DNA of 64,000 bases from Cyclobacteriaceae bacterium (GTDB taxonomy: Bacteria > Bacteroidota > Bacteroidia > Cytophagales > Cyclobacteriaceae). The stretch lies in the NCBI GenBank assembly GCA_022841475.1, contig JALHRJ010000018.1, positions 20,749 through 84,748 on the forward strand, read 5' to 3'. Both the position numbers and the translations under genes were made by a program. Positions 25,478 to 33,732 of the stretch are shown here, one piece after another. Below the pieces are notes generated by a model, which was not told the DNA's origin, did not search any database, and saw nothing but the letters and a program-made list of their open reading frames with translations. How positions within the stretch are numbered: the stretch's first letter is position 1; every line of letters starts with the position of its first letter.

Positions 25478-25930
25478 TTAAAGAACCACTCCGTTGGTTT
25501 CATGTGAAAGAACTTTATGATTGGATGTAGTTGTGTACAACAGTATGGCTATCACAACAAGCAATAAAAATACAAGGTTAAAGATGAGGTGTTGTGCCCA
25601 ACTCATGTTTTGAATAATGCCACCACAAGAACATGGTACATAATCGCTGAAGCGAGACGCAAGCACGATGTACGTGGTAAACATCGTCATCAAACTGAAT
25701 GCAGCATAGAAGCCAGTTAAGCGAGTCGTCTGGAAAATCAGGAGAAGGGATATCAGCATTTCTACTCCAGGTATCGACCATGCCAGAAACCGGGCAAAGT
25801 CTGTAAGCATTGGTGATTGACCGAGTTGAACCACAAACTTTTGGTAATCCAACAGTTTTGTAAGTGCTGCATACACAAACAATAGGATGTATGAGAAAGC
25901 TGCTATATCAACGACAATCTTGCGGATCAT
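25478..25930 (-). CDS. MauE/DoxX-family redox-associated membrane protein
   Basis: 150 residues with four transmembrane segments (about 8-28, 46-66, 72-92, 112-135). Cys100 and Cys102 in 'YVPCSCGG' lie in the loop before the last segment. MauE-like proteins pass electrons or help form disulfides in exported proteins. It is encoded upstream of a two-cysteine exported peptide, so it probably sets the redox state of that peptide together with the TlpA-like protein (inference). Same strand as the Crp-like regulator upstream. Confidence 0.8.
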   Translation of the reverse strand: MIRKIVVDIAAFSYILLFVYAALTKLLDYQKFVVQLGQSPMLTDFARFLAWSIPGVEMLISLLLIFQTTRLTGFYAAFSLMTMFTTYIVLASRFSDYVPCSCGGIIQNMSWAQHLIFNLVFLLLVVIAILLYTTTSNHKVLSHETNGVVL

Positions 25931-26044
25931 TTTCGAGGTCTGAAATACATATTAAAAGTAAATCAGCCTTGAAGAAAAATCCATTGACCCTTGTTCAGAC
26001 TTGCAGCAACATAGGTTTAGAAGTATGCTTAACAATTGTTAAGA

Positions 26045-26617
26045 TCATATTTTGCGCCTTTTTATCCTGCTAAATGACTGTGGTGCAATACCTAAATACG
26101 AGGCGATGTGCTCCTGGGTAACATGTTGCTCTACGCGGGGATAAATACGGATCAACTTTTCATATCGCTCGATCGCGGTGAGGTGTTGCATGTCGCGTGT
26201 TCGCTCACGGCTGTGCTCATAGTATTGATTCATGATCACACGATAAATGAAGTGTGCTTCAGGGAAAGTCTGAAACAACTGAAGAACGCTATTGTGGGTG
26301 ACACAAAACAACTCCGAGTGGTTACGAAGTTGTATAAATTCCTGGGACGGAACTTGTTCAAAGAAACTTCTGGCCGATACCATGATCTCACCTGTGCGCC
26401 AAAACCACTCCACCTGCTTTTTGCCTTTTACAAATGTGTACGACATGGCAAATCCATCGTCAAGGAAGTAGGCACATTCAGCAACTTTTGTCGCCTCCAG
26501 TAGCATAAAGTAATTAGGAAGTGAAAGAGGCGTAATTACCTTTTCAACAGCTTGTCTGAAAGAGGTACTCACGGGATGAATAGAGGATAAAACGGAGAAT
26601 AGCTTTTCTGTCTTCAT
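26045..26617 (-). CDS. Crp/Fnr-family transcriptional regulator
   Basis: 190 residues. The N-terminal ~120 form a cyclic-nucleotide-binding-like beta roll ('AYFLDDGFAMSYTFVKGKKQVEWFWRTGEI', 'SEFF'-type loop). A long dimerisation helix follows (about 125-160). The C-terminus has 'VTQEHIASYLGIAPQSFSRIKRRKI', a truncated but recognisable helix-turn-helix. This is the common Bacteroidota type, without clear ligand residues. It lies upstream of MauE and the peptide gene on the same strand and may regulate them. Confidence 0.85.
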   Translation of the reverse strand: MKTEKLFSVLSSIHPVSTSFRQAVEKVITPLSLPNYFMLLEATKVAECAYFLDDGFAMSYTFVKGKKQVEWFWRTGEIMVSARSFFEQVPSQEFIQLRNHSELFCVTHNSVLQLFQTFPEAHFIYRVIMNQYYEHSRERTRDMQHLTAIERYEKLIRIYPRVEQHVTQEHIASYLGIAPQSFSRIKRRKI

Positions 26618-26793
26618 GAGGTTGGGATCTATAATAGTGCCGTTTCATTTGGTATTATCCTCTACTGCTATACTCCGAAATCCGGAGAATTATCCTATGC
26701 CCGACCATGAAAAATTTAATCAAAATGAAAAACGTCAATTTAAAATCTTGATGACTGAATAATTTTTTCTCCCTGATAATGAAAGCGTTACCG

Positions 26794-26809
26794 GGGGTAC
26801 TAGTACCCC
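26794..26809. promoter_or_regulatory. 16-bp perfect palindrome upstream of the mobilisation genes
   Basis: GGGGTACTAGTACCCC is a perfect palindrome 62 bp before the first mobilisation gene. It is a likely binding site for a dimeric protein (operator) or part of the origin of transfer. Confidence 0.5.
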
Positions 26810-26871
26810 TGTGACTGTTTTTGAAGCGGATTGAAACCCTCCTTTGTGCCATCATCATTTGACAATGATTT

Positions 26872-27174
26872 ATGGCAGCAACAATTATCACCCCTGAGGA
26901 CTTACAGGCATTCAAACTGGAACTTTTGGAAGACCTCAGAAAACTAATTTCGGAACGAAATACCATACCCGCGCAACAGTGGTATAAGTCCCATGAAATC
27001 CGAAAACTTCTCGGCATCTCACAGGGCACTCTTCAGCACTTGCGCACCACCGGAACTCTACCCTTTACCAAAATAGGCGGAGTCATTTTGTACGATTATC
27101 ACGACATCCAAAAGATGATTCAAGACCATAGGCGGACGCGTGATTTTGTCTTCGAGAATCCAAAATCCCTTTGA
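26872..27174 (+). CDS. Helix-turn-helix protein, excisionase/MerR-like (HTH_17)
   Basis: 100 residues. The C-terminal 'WYKSHEIRKLLGISQGTLQHLRTTGTLPFTKIGGVILYDYHDIQKMI' is the HTH_17 fold typical of excisionase-like and ICE regulatory proteins in Bacteroidota. The N-terminal ~45 residues form an alpha-helical, likely dimerising segment. It is the first gene of the mobilisation region, 210 bp before the MobC-like gene. It may regulate transfer genes or assist excision. Confidence 0.8.
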   Translation: MAATIITPEDLQAFKLELLEDLRKLISERNTIPAQQWYKSHEIRKLLGISQGTLQHLRTTGTLPFTKIGGVILYDYHDIQKMIQDHRRTRDFVFENPKSL

Positions 27175-27384
27175 CATGGCTAAGTTGATTTTCACGATTC
27201 TTCAAAACGGATTTGGCAAGATCGATACCGGCTTTGCAGTATCAGCAAGATGTATTTTTGTCCACAAAAATAATCTTGCTCCTTACTCCTTTGGTCGTGC
27301 GGAGAATGGGAATGCCTCGGAACTCGGCTTCCCTGAACTGAAGGATTCTTCCACTTCACCAAGACAACCTTAAAATCAGGGAGC
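27175..27384. other. Non-coding gap, possible origin of transfer
   Basis: No gene is supported here. In related elements the origin of transfer lies just upstream of the mobC/relaxase genes, so this 210-bp gap and the palindrome region at 26.8 kb are the natural places to look. I see no nick-site consensus that I can name. Confidence 0.3.
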
Positions 27385-27792
27385 ATGTCACGGAAGAAAG
27401 CCAAAGATCAAACCAAGTTATACACCCACCCAGTCCGGACGAGGGTTACCGAGTCAATCTACAACCGGCTCAACGCATTCGTTGGCAATGGCGATTGCCA
27501 CTCCATCGGGGAAGTTGCCCGCAGGGTGTTGTCGAAAGAGAAGATTCTTTATGTGCTTAGGGACGGCTCGATGGATGCTGCGATGGAGGAGTTGATCGCG
27601 ATCCGGAAGGAACTCAACGCTATCGGGGTAAACATTAACCAGATCGCCCGTCACTTCCACAATGCGTCCGCTCCCGACCAGCGGTTGTTCCACGCGCTTA
27701 AAGTGGCTGAGCAATACAACAAGGTTGGTGACCAGGTGGAGTTGCTGCTCAACGAGATTTCATTACTGGCTAAAAAATGGTTGCAAAAGTGA
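27385..27792 (+). CDS. MobC-like relaxosome accessory protein
   Basis: 135 residues, basic. The N-terminus ('RTRVTESIYNRLNAFVGNGDCHSIGEVARRVLS') has the ribbon-helix-helix pattern. The middle part ('MEELIAIRKELNAIGVNINQIARHFHNA') is the hallmark of MobC family proteins, which help the relaxase open oriT. It overlaps the relaxase gene by 16 bp, so translation is coupled. Confidence 0.88.
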   Translation: MSRKKAKDQTKLYTHPVRTRVTESIYNRLNAFVGNGDCHSIGEVARRVLSKEKILYVLRDGSMDAAMEELIAIRKELNAIGVNINQIARHFHNASAPDQRLFHALKVAEQYNKVGDQVELLLNEISLLAKKWLQK

Positions 27793-29012
27793 TCAGCGGG
27801 AAGAATATACGGGGCCTGCTCAACTATAATGAGAACAAGGTGAGCGAAGGGGTTGCTCAATGCATTGCCGCCAGTAGGTTTGGTTGCGATGCGCATGGCC
27901 TTACCTTCTCCGACAAACTTAACCGCTTCCGCAAGGTCACAGACTTAAATCAGAAGGTACGCACGAATGCTATTCATATCTCCCTGAACTTTGATGTTAA
28001 CGAAAAGCTGACCAACGAACAGTTACACACCATTGCCTCCGACTACATGACTCGAATCGGATTTGGTGAACAACCTTATCTCGTTTACCGGCATACCGAT
28101 GCGGCCCATCCCCATGTACACATCATTACAACCAACGTGCAGAGTGATGGCAAGCGAATCGACATTCACAACATCGGGAGAAACCAGTCGGAAAAAGCCA
28201 GAAAGGAAATAGAGGTTGCGTATGGATTAGTCCGCGCAGAAAGCAGGAAGAAAAACAGTGACCTGCAATCGATCAACATTGAGAAAGCCGTGTACGGAAA
28301 ATCAGAGACCAGGCGCAGTATATCCAACATCGTGCGTATGGTCACGCGGTCATACAAATACACGTCATTGCCTGAGTTGAATGCGATACTAAAGCAATTC
28401 AATGTAGTCGCGGATCGTGGAGCAGAGGGCACGCAAATGCACAACAAGAAAGGACTGCTATACAGTCTGCTTGATGAAAAAGGCAAAAAGATTGGTGTAC
28501 CTATCAAGGCCAGTTCAATTTATGGCAAACCAATTCTGGTCAATCTTGAGAAACAATTCAAGCTGAATGAAGCCCTGCGAAAACCTTTTCGTGAAGGCTT
28601 GAAATCCACTATCGATCAAGTCCTGAAAAAGCCGCTGTCAAAAGATGCGTTCGCTAAGACGCTTTCCAATAAAGGCGTGTTCGTGCTGTTTCGCGAAAAT
28701 GACGAAGGCCGAATTTATGGGATCACGTTCGTGGACAACAAGAATAAGGTGGTCTTCAATGGCAGTGACCTTGGCAAAGCGTACGGTGCAAAGGCAATTC
28801 TTGAACAGTTAACTCAGGCTCCCGACACTACCTCGTCTGGTATTCAGCCACAGTCTCCTCATGCAGAAGTACAACATACTGGTGAAGTTGACCTTCATGT
28901 AAATGAACTTCTGAAAGACCTTGTGACAGCACAAGCATACGACTTCACATCACCGGAAGCAGCGATGAAAAAACGCAGGAAGAAAAGAAAGAGAAAAGGT
29001 CGTTCACTTTAA
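27777..29012 (+). CDS. Relaxase / mobilisation nuclease (MobP-type)
   Basis: 411 residues. Motif I has the candidate nicking tyrosine in 'IRGLLNYN' (Tyr17). Motif III is the three-histidine 'HPHVHIITTN' (His111, His113, His115), which binds the metal. The relaxase domain covers ~1-240. The C-terminal part is helical and basic and ends in a Lys/Arg-rich tail ('MKKRRKKRKRKGRSL'). It nicks oriT and leads the strand into the recipient through the coupling protein encoded next. Start within mobC is supported by the conserved N-terminus 'MVAKVISG'. Confidence 0.92.
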   Translation: MVAKVISGKNIRGLLNYNENKVSEGVAQCIAASRFGCDAHGLTFSDKLNRFRKVTDLNQKVRTNAIHISLNFDVNEKLTNEQLHTIASDYMTRIGFGEQPYLVYRHTDAAHPHVHIITTNVQSDGKRIDIHNIGRNQSEKARKEIEVAYGLVRAESRKKNSDLQSINIEKAVYGKSETRRSISNIVRMVTRSYKYTSLPELNAILKQFNVVADRGAEGTQMHNKKGLLYSLLDEKGKKIGVPIKASSIYGKPILVNLEKQFKLNEALRKPFREGLKSTIDQVLKKPLSKDAFAKTLSNKGVFVLFRENDEGRIYGITFVDNKNKVVFNGSDLGKAYGAKAILEQLTQAPDTTSSGIQPQSPHAEVQHTGEVDLHVNELLKDLVTAQAYDFTSPEAAMKKRRKKRKRKGRSL

Positions 29013-29022
29013 ATGATTTCTT

Positions 29023-30963
29023 ATGGCAAGTACAGGCGAGAACGAACAAGCTTTACGAAAGATCATCGACTTCATCAGGCTCTTAAGTGTAGTGGTGGTG
29101 TTATTCCATCTCTATTTCTTTTGCTACCGGGTCTTTGAAGGCTGGGGACTCACATCGGAGTTTGTTGACCGGATTATTTATGGACTCAAGAATACCGGAA
29201 TATTCAAAAGTGTTTATCACGCCAAGCTGATCTCACTCGGGTTACTTGCCGTTTCGTTGATCGGGGCTAAAGGAAAGAAAGATGAACAGATCAATCTAAG
29301 GACTTCTGTCCTTTACATCATCATCGGACTCATAGTCTTCTTTCTCTGCCACTTCATACTCCTGGCTCCATTTGAAAGCATCGTCTTGGTGGGATTATAC
29401 ATCGGCCTTACGTCCTTAGGTTACCTGCTTACGCTTACCGGTGGCACGTGGTTGTCTCGCCTGATCAAAGTCAATTTCAGGAAGGACATTTTCAACCGCA
29501 TGAATGAATCCTTTCCGCAGGAGGAACGATTGCTTGAAAACGAATACTCCATTAACCTGCCAACCGCCTATAACCTTAGAGGTAAAAGACGAACAAGTTG
29601 GATCAATGTGATCAACCCTTTCAGGTCGCTGCTGGTGATCGGAACACCCGGTGCCGGTAAGTCATATTTCGTTGTCAGGCATATTATCACCCAGCACATT
29701 CGTAAAGCCTTCACTATGTTCATCTATGATTTCAAATACGATGACCTGTCGAGGATTGCTTATAACACCTTGTTGAAAAACGCCCGGAAGTACCCTGTTC
29801 TGCCCAGGTTTTACGTGATCAATTTTGAAGACCTCTCGCGTTCTCACCGGTGCAATCCTCTTGACCCTGCCACGATGGAAGACATTACCGATGCAACGGA
29901 GTCATCACGCACAATTATGCTGGGACTTAACCGCGATTGGATCAAAAAGCAGGGCGACTTTTTTGTTGAATCACCTATCAACTTTGTGACTGCTATCATC
30001 TGGTTTTTGAGAAAGCATGAAGACGGTAAATACTGCACGCTCCCGCACGTAATCGAGCTGATGCAGCTCGATTATCCTAAACTGTTCAAACTCCTTAGAA
30101 CTGAACCGGAAATTGAGGTGCTGATTAACCCGTTTGAATCGGCCTTCCGAAATGAGGCGATGGAGCAGTTAGAGGGCCAGATTGCGAGCGCCAAGATCGG
30201 CATGGCGCGGTTGTCATCACCACAGCTTTATTATGTGCTCTCAGGTAACGACTTCACCCTTGATATAAACAATTCAAAAGAACCCAAGATTGTCTGTGTG
30301 GGTAACAATCCGCAGAAGCAGCAGATATACGGGGCGGTGCTTTCGCTCTACATTTCACGCGTGATCAAACTGGTCAACAAAAAAAACCAGCAGAAGTGCA
30401 GCCTGATCTTCGATGAGTTCCCTACAATATATTTCAACGGCATTGATAGTCTGATAGCGACTGCTCGCGCCAACAAGGTTGCTACATGCCTGGCAGTACA
30501 AGACTATAGTCAGTTGAAGAAAGACTATGGCCGGGATCAAGCTGAAGTGATCATGAATATCGTGGGTAACGTGATCAGCGGACAGGTCGTGGGTGAAACC
30601 GCCAAACTTCTATCAGAGCGTTTCGGAAAGATTGTTCAGGAGCGGGAGAGCATTTCTATCAATGCTTCGGATACTTCGATCAGCCGGTCCACCCAACTTG
30701 ATTCGGCCATACCGCCATCAAAGATTGCCACACTATCATCCGGTGAATTTGTGGGCACGGTAGCCGATGATCCTGATCAAAAGATCGACCTGAAAGTATT
30801 TCATGCTGAGATACTAAATGACCATGCGGCCATCCGCAAGGAAGAAGAAAACTACCGGTTCGTCCCCGCCATACGGAAGATCACACCCTACGAAATACAA
30901 GAGAACTACTTCCGTATCAAGAAGGAGATTGAACAGATCGTAGAAGACAAACTCAAGAAATGA
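29023..30963 (+). CDS. Type IV coupling protein (VirD4/TraG-like)
   Basis: 646 residues. The N-terminal membrane region has about four hydrophobic segments (30-50, 70-82, 92-120, 125-145). Walker A is 'VIGTPGAGKSYF' (~residues 205-216) and Walker B is 'CSLIFDEFPTIYF' (~460). It links the relaxase-DNA complex to the type IV secretion channel and pumps DNA. The last codons overlap the RteC start (ATGA). Confidence 0.93.
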   Translation: MASTGENEQALRKIIDFIRLLSVVVVLFHLYFFCYRVFEGWGLTSEFVDRIIYGLKNTGIFKSVYHAKLISLGLLAVSLIGAKGKKDEQINLRTSVLYIIIGLIVFFLCHFILLAPFESIVLVGLYIGLTSLGYLLTLTGGTWLSRLIKVNFRKDIFNRMNESFPQEERLLENEYSINLPTAYNLRGKRRTSWINVINPFRSLLVIGTPGAGKSYFVVRHIITQHIRKAFTMFIYDFKYDDLSRIAYNTLLKNARKYPVLPRFYVINFEDLSRSHRCNPLDPATMEDITDATESSRTIMLGLNRDWIKKQGDFFVESPINFVTAIIWFLRKHEDGKYCTLPHVIELMQLDYPKLFKLLRTEPEIEVLINPFESAFRNEAMEQLEGQIASAKIGMARLSSPQLYYVLSGNDFTLDINNSKEPKIVCVGNNPQKQQIYGAVLSLYISRVIKLVNKKNQQKCSLIFDEFPTIYFNGIDSLIATARANKVATCLAVQDYSQLKKDYGRDQAEVIMNIVGNVISGQVVGETAKLLSERFGKIVQERESISINASDTSISRSTQLDSAIPPSKIATLSSGEFVGTVADDPDQKIDLKVFHAEILNDHAAIRKEEENYRFVPAIRKITPYEIQENYFRIKKEIEQIVEDKLKK

Positions 30964-31784
30964 AAACATACAAGGCTATGGATATACTGACGTTTTCAAA
31001 GCAACTGGAAGGCCGCATGAAGGAACGGCTGAATGAGTTCAGTGCAGACCAAGACGAGATTTTGAAAGCCGGCCATGTGCTGACTTTTATCCGCGAGATC
31101 ATCGCTGAATTGAAGCAATTCTGCTACAGCTACAAGTTCACAGATGAATCGGAAGAGATCAAATTTTTCAAGGAGATAAAACCGGTCTTCCTGAGTCAGT
31201 TCTTTTTCTATAAAAAAGTATTTGCACTCAGGCTGTTTGACTCATTCAAGGATGGGAAGACGAGGCAGGCGAACTACTACAAAATCCTTCAGCAACTTGA
31301 GCGTTTTGTTCAGAAGAACCTTGAGTTCTACGAATATTGTATGACCAACACTACCTATCTCGACAAGCACTATTTCACCCGCAACAGACAGAATCATAAA
31401 TCGATTGACAGGGACGAAAAGTTTTCAACAGGTTATGATGCGAAGCTGGCTAAAATTCTCGCGAATGAGCTGTTGAAAAAGCACATTCTTGAATTGCTAA
31501 AGAAGTCACAGGCTGATCGTTCTACCGATACATCCATAACCCTGACCTGGACGGGTTCGAAAACTGACTTGATCGAATTAATTTATGCACTCCACAGTGC
31601 AGACGTTTTCAACAACGGAACAGCCAACATCAAAGCGATCGCCTCTGCATTTGAAGAGGTGTTCAATATTAGCCTGGGCGATTATTACCGGACCTTTCAG
31701 GATATGCGTATTAGAAAACGGAGTCAGACCCCTTTTCTTGACACGCTTAAAGAGAGGTTTATAAGCAGGTTATACACAGAATGA
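30960..31784 (+). CDS. rteC: RteC-family element regulator
   Basis: 274 residues. It matches RteC by its 'EIKFFKEIKPVFLSQFFFYKKVF' block, 'YCMTNTTYLDKHYFTRNRQNH' block, and C-terminal 'LTWTGSKTDLIELIYALHSADVFNNG', 'SLGDYYRTFQDMRIRKRSQTPFLDTLKERFI'. In CTnDOT-type elements RteC activates the excision operon promoter. The gene overlaps the coupling-protein stop (ATGA) and closes the mobilisation operon. Confidence 0.9.
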   Translation: MKTYKAMDILTFSKQLEGRMKERLNEFSADQDEILKAGHVLTFIREIIAELKQFCYSYKFTDESEEIKFFKEIKPVFLSQFFFYKKVFALRLFDSFKDGKTRQANYYKILQQLERFVQKNLEFYEYCMTNTTYLDKHYFTRNRQNHKSIDRDEKFSTGYDAKLAKILANELLKKHILELLKKSQADRSTDTSITLTWTGSKTDLIELIYALHSADVFNNGTANIKAIASAFEEVFNISLGDYYRTFQDMRIRKRSQTPFLDTLKERFISRLYTE

Positions 31785-31876
31785 AATACTACCTTGACGA
31801 GTCGCCTGCGAAGATAGTTGATTACATTGTCAACTCAATCAAACACATCTTACTCACGATCGATCGACTCGCGTGA
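31781..31876 (+). CDS. Possible 31-residue ORF coupled to rteC
   Basis: An ATG at 31781 overlaps the rteC stop (ATGA), and the frame is open for 31 codons ('MKYYLDESPAKIVDYIVNSI...'). An amphipathic helix is predicted by eye. It ends inside a hairpin (CGTGAAT 31872-31878 / ATTCACG 31886-31892). It could be a real coupled micro-protein or chance. Confidence 0.25.
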   Translation: MKYYLDESPAKIVDYIVNSIKHILLTIDRLA

Positions 31877-31951
31877 ATAGTTATCATTCACGAGCGTATC
31901 ATTTTCCCACGTGCCCTGAAGCAATTTGTAGCTAATCAAAGGAGTACCTCT

Positions 31952-33274
31952 TCAGTTTAATCGACCTCTAAATAAGCACATAGTAATGACAAATGGAATG
32001 TATGGATTATCGGTATGAACGATTATCGGTTGGCCTCCATCTTTAAAACCGAATGCCAATACAATTTTATTGTCAGCTTGCTCACTATTTTTGAAGTTTT
32101 CATAATTGTCTCTAGAATAATTAAGGGGTTTACTTTCTGCAAATAACTCCTTTGTTTCTTTGATTTTGATGGCTAACCCTTTTCTATCTTTTCGGATTTC
32201 GACACTACATTTATAGCTTGAAAATCTTCGAAGAAAAAGCCCATAAGCTTTTGATGCAAGAGCGGCTGTCTCGAAGATAATATAGATTACAGGTGGCGAT
32301 TTTTCATAATTCTCTGAAAGCGCAAACTCAATACTGACAGCCGTGTTGATCGCTGCCTCCATGTCAGTTCTAAAAAGTCTATTGACTTCTTCCTGCGGAT
32401 TTGACGGAATACTACGCTTGACATCAGGGTCAATTTTTATTGTTGGACCATAGTAGAACTCCAAATCTCGATCTGTAATTTCCTCACGCTTTTTAAAGCT
32501 ATAATAGTATTTAGTGATAATGTGGCTATCAATAGCAACAGGTCCCCCATTGACCATAAAGAAAGGGCAAAAGTGAAATTTCTTATCTCGTTCCTGCACA
32601 GATGCGAAAGAATAAAATAATGTTCCTTTCAGGTTTGGTAGTGTCTTCCAGTAAACCATCTGCATTACCATTGATTGCTGAACCTTTCCATATTTTTCAT
32701 ACTTAACATTTTCTCTGTATTGATTGAATGCAACATCAAGCCACTTTCGATCAGGATTTGCATAGATATATGTGGTGTATGAGTTATCTTCCTCCATAAC
32801 AAATGATAGGCAAATATTATTGTCTACATCATCTGGATCATTAGTGTTCCAGGATTTCAAGTAGTCAAAAAACTGTTTCCCGTATACTTCATCCTTGTAA
32901 ACAGGACCAAAATGATTCTTTAAATCATACTGCTGTTTGTATTGCGGCTCCGGAAAAAGGTATCCGTTTGTGATCCACTGATCTTCGTCCACTGCAAAAT
33001 TCGGAGGAGGTTGAACTATTAATACGCTATACTCAAACACAATTTTTTCGATTATTACTTCCAAGCCAAGAAGCAATATGGCAACTAAAAAATCAAGAAA
33101 TGTGGGAAGTGCCATGAGGCTTGCACCAATACCAAGACCAACAATAATACGTGAAGTCCATTTCGCAACGCTTTCAAATCTCTCATGGAGATAAATTTTG
33201 GGTAAAGGAAATTTCCATTCGGTCCGAAACAACAAATTCGTATCTACACTTAAACCTTGGACCCTAATTTTCAT
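31952..33274 (-). CDS. Hypothetical membrane-anchored protein
   Basis: About 440 residues from the ATG at 33274 (MKIRVQGLS); the longer frame starts with residues that look non-coding. Two hydrophobic segments are at about 40-58 and 60-82. The large remainder is cytoplasmic-looking mixed alpha/beta ('LSFVMEEDNSYTTYIYANPDRKWLDVAFNQYRE', 'AVSIEFALSENYEKSPPVIYIIFETAALASKAYG'). No family recognised. It is transcribed against the flanking ICE operons, which suggests an inserted accessory gene, possibly defensive. Unknown function. Confidence 0.6.
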   Translation of the reverse strand: MKIRVQGLSVDTNLLFRTEWKFPLPKIYLHERFESVAKWTSRIIVGLGIGASLMALPTFLDFLVAILLLGLEVIIEKIVFEYSVLIVQPPPNFAVDEDQWITNGYLFPEPQYKQQYDLKNHFGPVYKDEVYGKQFFDYLKSWNTNDPDDVDNNICLSFVMEEDNSYTTYIYANPDRKWLDVAFNQYRENVKYEKYGKVQQSMVMQMVYWKTLPNLKGTLFYSFASVQERDKKFHFCPFFMVNGGPVAIDSHIITKYYYSFKKREEITDRDLEFYYGPTIKIDPDVKRSIPSNPQEEVNRLFRTDMEAAINTAVSIEFALSENYEKSPPVIYIIFETAALASKAYGLFLRRFSSYKCSVEIRKDRKGLAIKIKETKELFAESKPLNYSRDNYENFKNSEQADNKIVLAFGFKDGGQPIIVHTDNPYIPFVITMCLFRGRLN

Positions 33275-33364
33275 GCAATTTTTTGAATAATGAATGCTAT
33301 ACCAATATATCCATAAAACATTTGAAACCCATACCCACAATAAATCTACGATGTCCTAAAAAAC

Positions 33365-33426
33365 CACCCACCTTGGTACCAACTTGTGAATTCCACAATT
33401 GATAGAATCCCATCTTCGCTTTTGTA
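33365..33426 (+). promoter_or_regulatory. Promoter/operator of the helicase operon, copy A of a shared element
   Basis: 27 bp (33365-33391) are identical to 51155-51181 and contain the palindrome TTGGTACCAA. Counting from its TTG (33373), a weak -7 box CACAATTG follows 18 bp later (33394-33401). A further segment CATCTTCGCTTTTGTA (33411-33426) matches 13 of 16 bp of the other copy at the same distance. The downstream gene starts at 33478. Confidence 0.65.
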
Positions 33427-33477
33427 CTTAAGGACCATTCTTCCGTGGTCTGATCTTCGGACTTTATCCATTCAACC

Positions 33478-33732
33478 ATGAACAGCTCAAACGAAATATC
33501 CAATCTCGATTTTCCGGTAAGCCACGCTATCCGCGCAGCCCTGAAAGATTTATCTGAAGAACACCTGAAATTCATCCTCGGCACGATGACGGAGGATGAG
33601 TTCATCAGCCATAGGGTTGACATCTATCTCGAAGTGCTGGAGACTGCTATGCACAATGGCTACGATGAAGCCGGTGCAAAAGAAATTGCCTTGAAGGAAT
33701 GCCTGGCCGGAATCAGCGAAGCCGATGAATAA
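33478..33732 (+). CDS. DUF1896-like small protein
   Basis: 84 residues. The pattern 'RAALKDLSEEHLKFI', 'DEFISHRVDIYLEVLETAMHNGYDEAGAKEIALKECLAGI' resembles DUF1896, a small helical protein found just before the methylase-helicase gene in many Bacteroidota conjugative elements. It overlaps the next gene by 8 bp. Function unknown, perhaps regulatory for element DNA processing. Confidence 0.6.
   Translation: MNSSNEISNLDFPVSHAIRAALKDLSEEHLKFILGTMTEDEFISHRVDIYLEVLETAMHNGYDEAGAKEIALKECLAGISEADE

Noticed and set aside
27140..27373. 77-codon open frame between the HTH_17 and MobC-like genes
   Set aside because: It overlaps the end of the HTH gene, lacks family features and fills a region where oriT is more likely.
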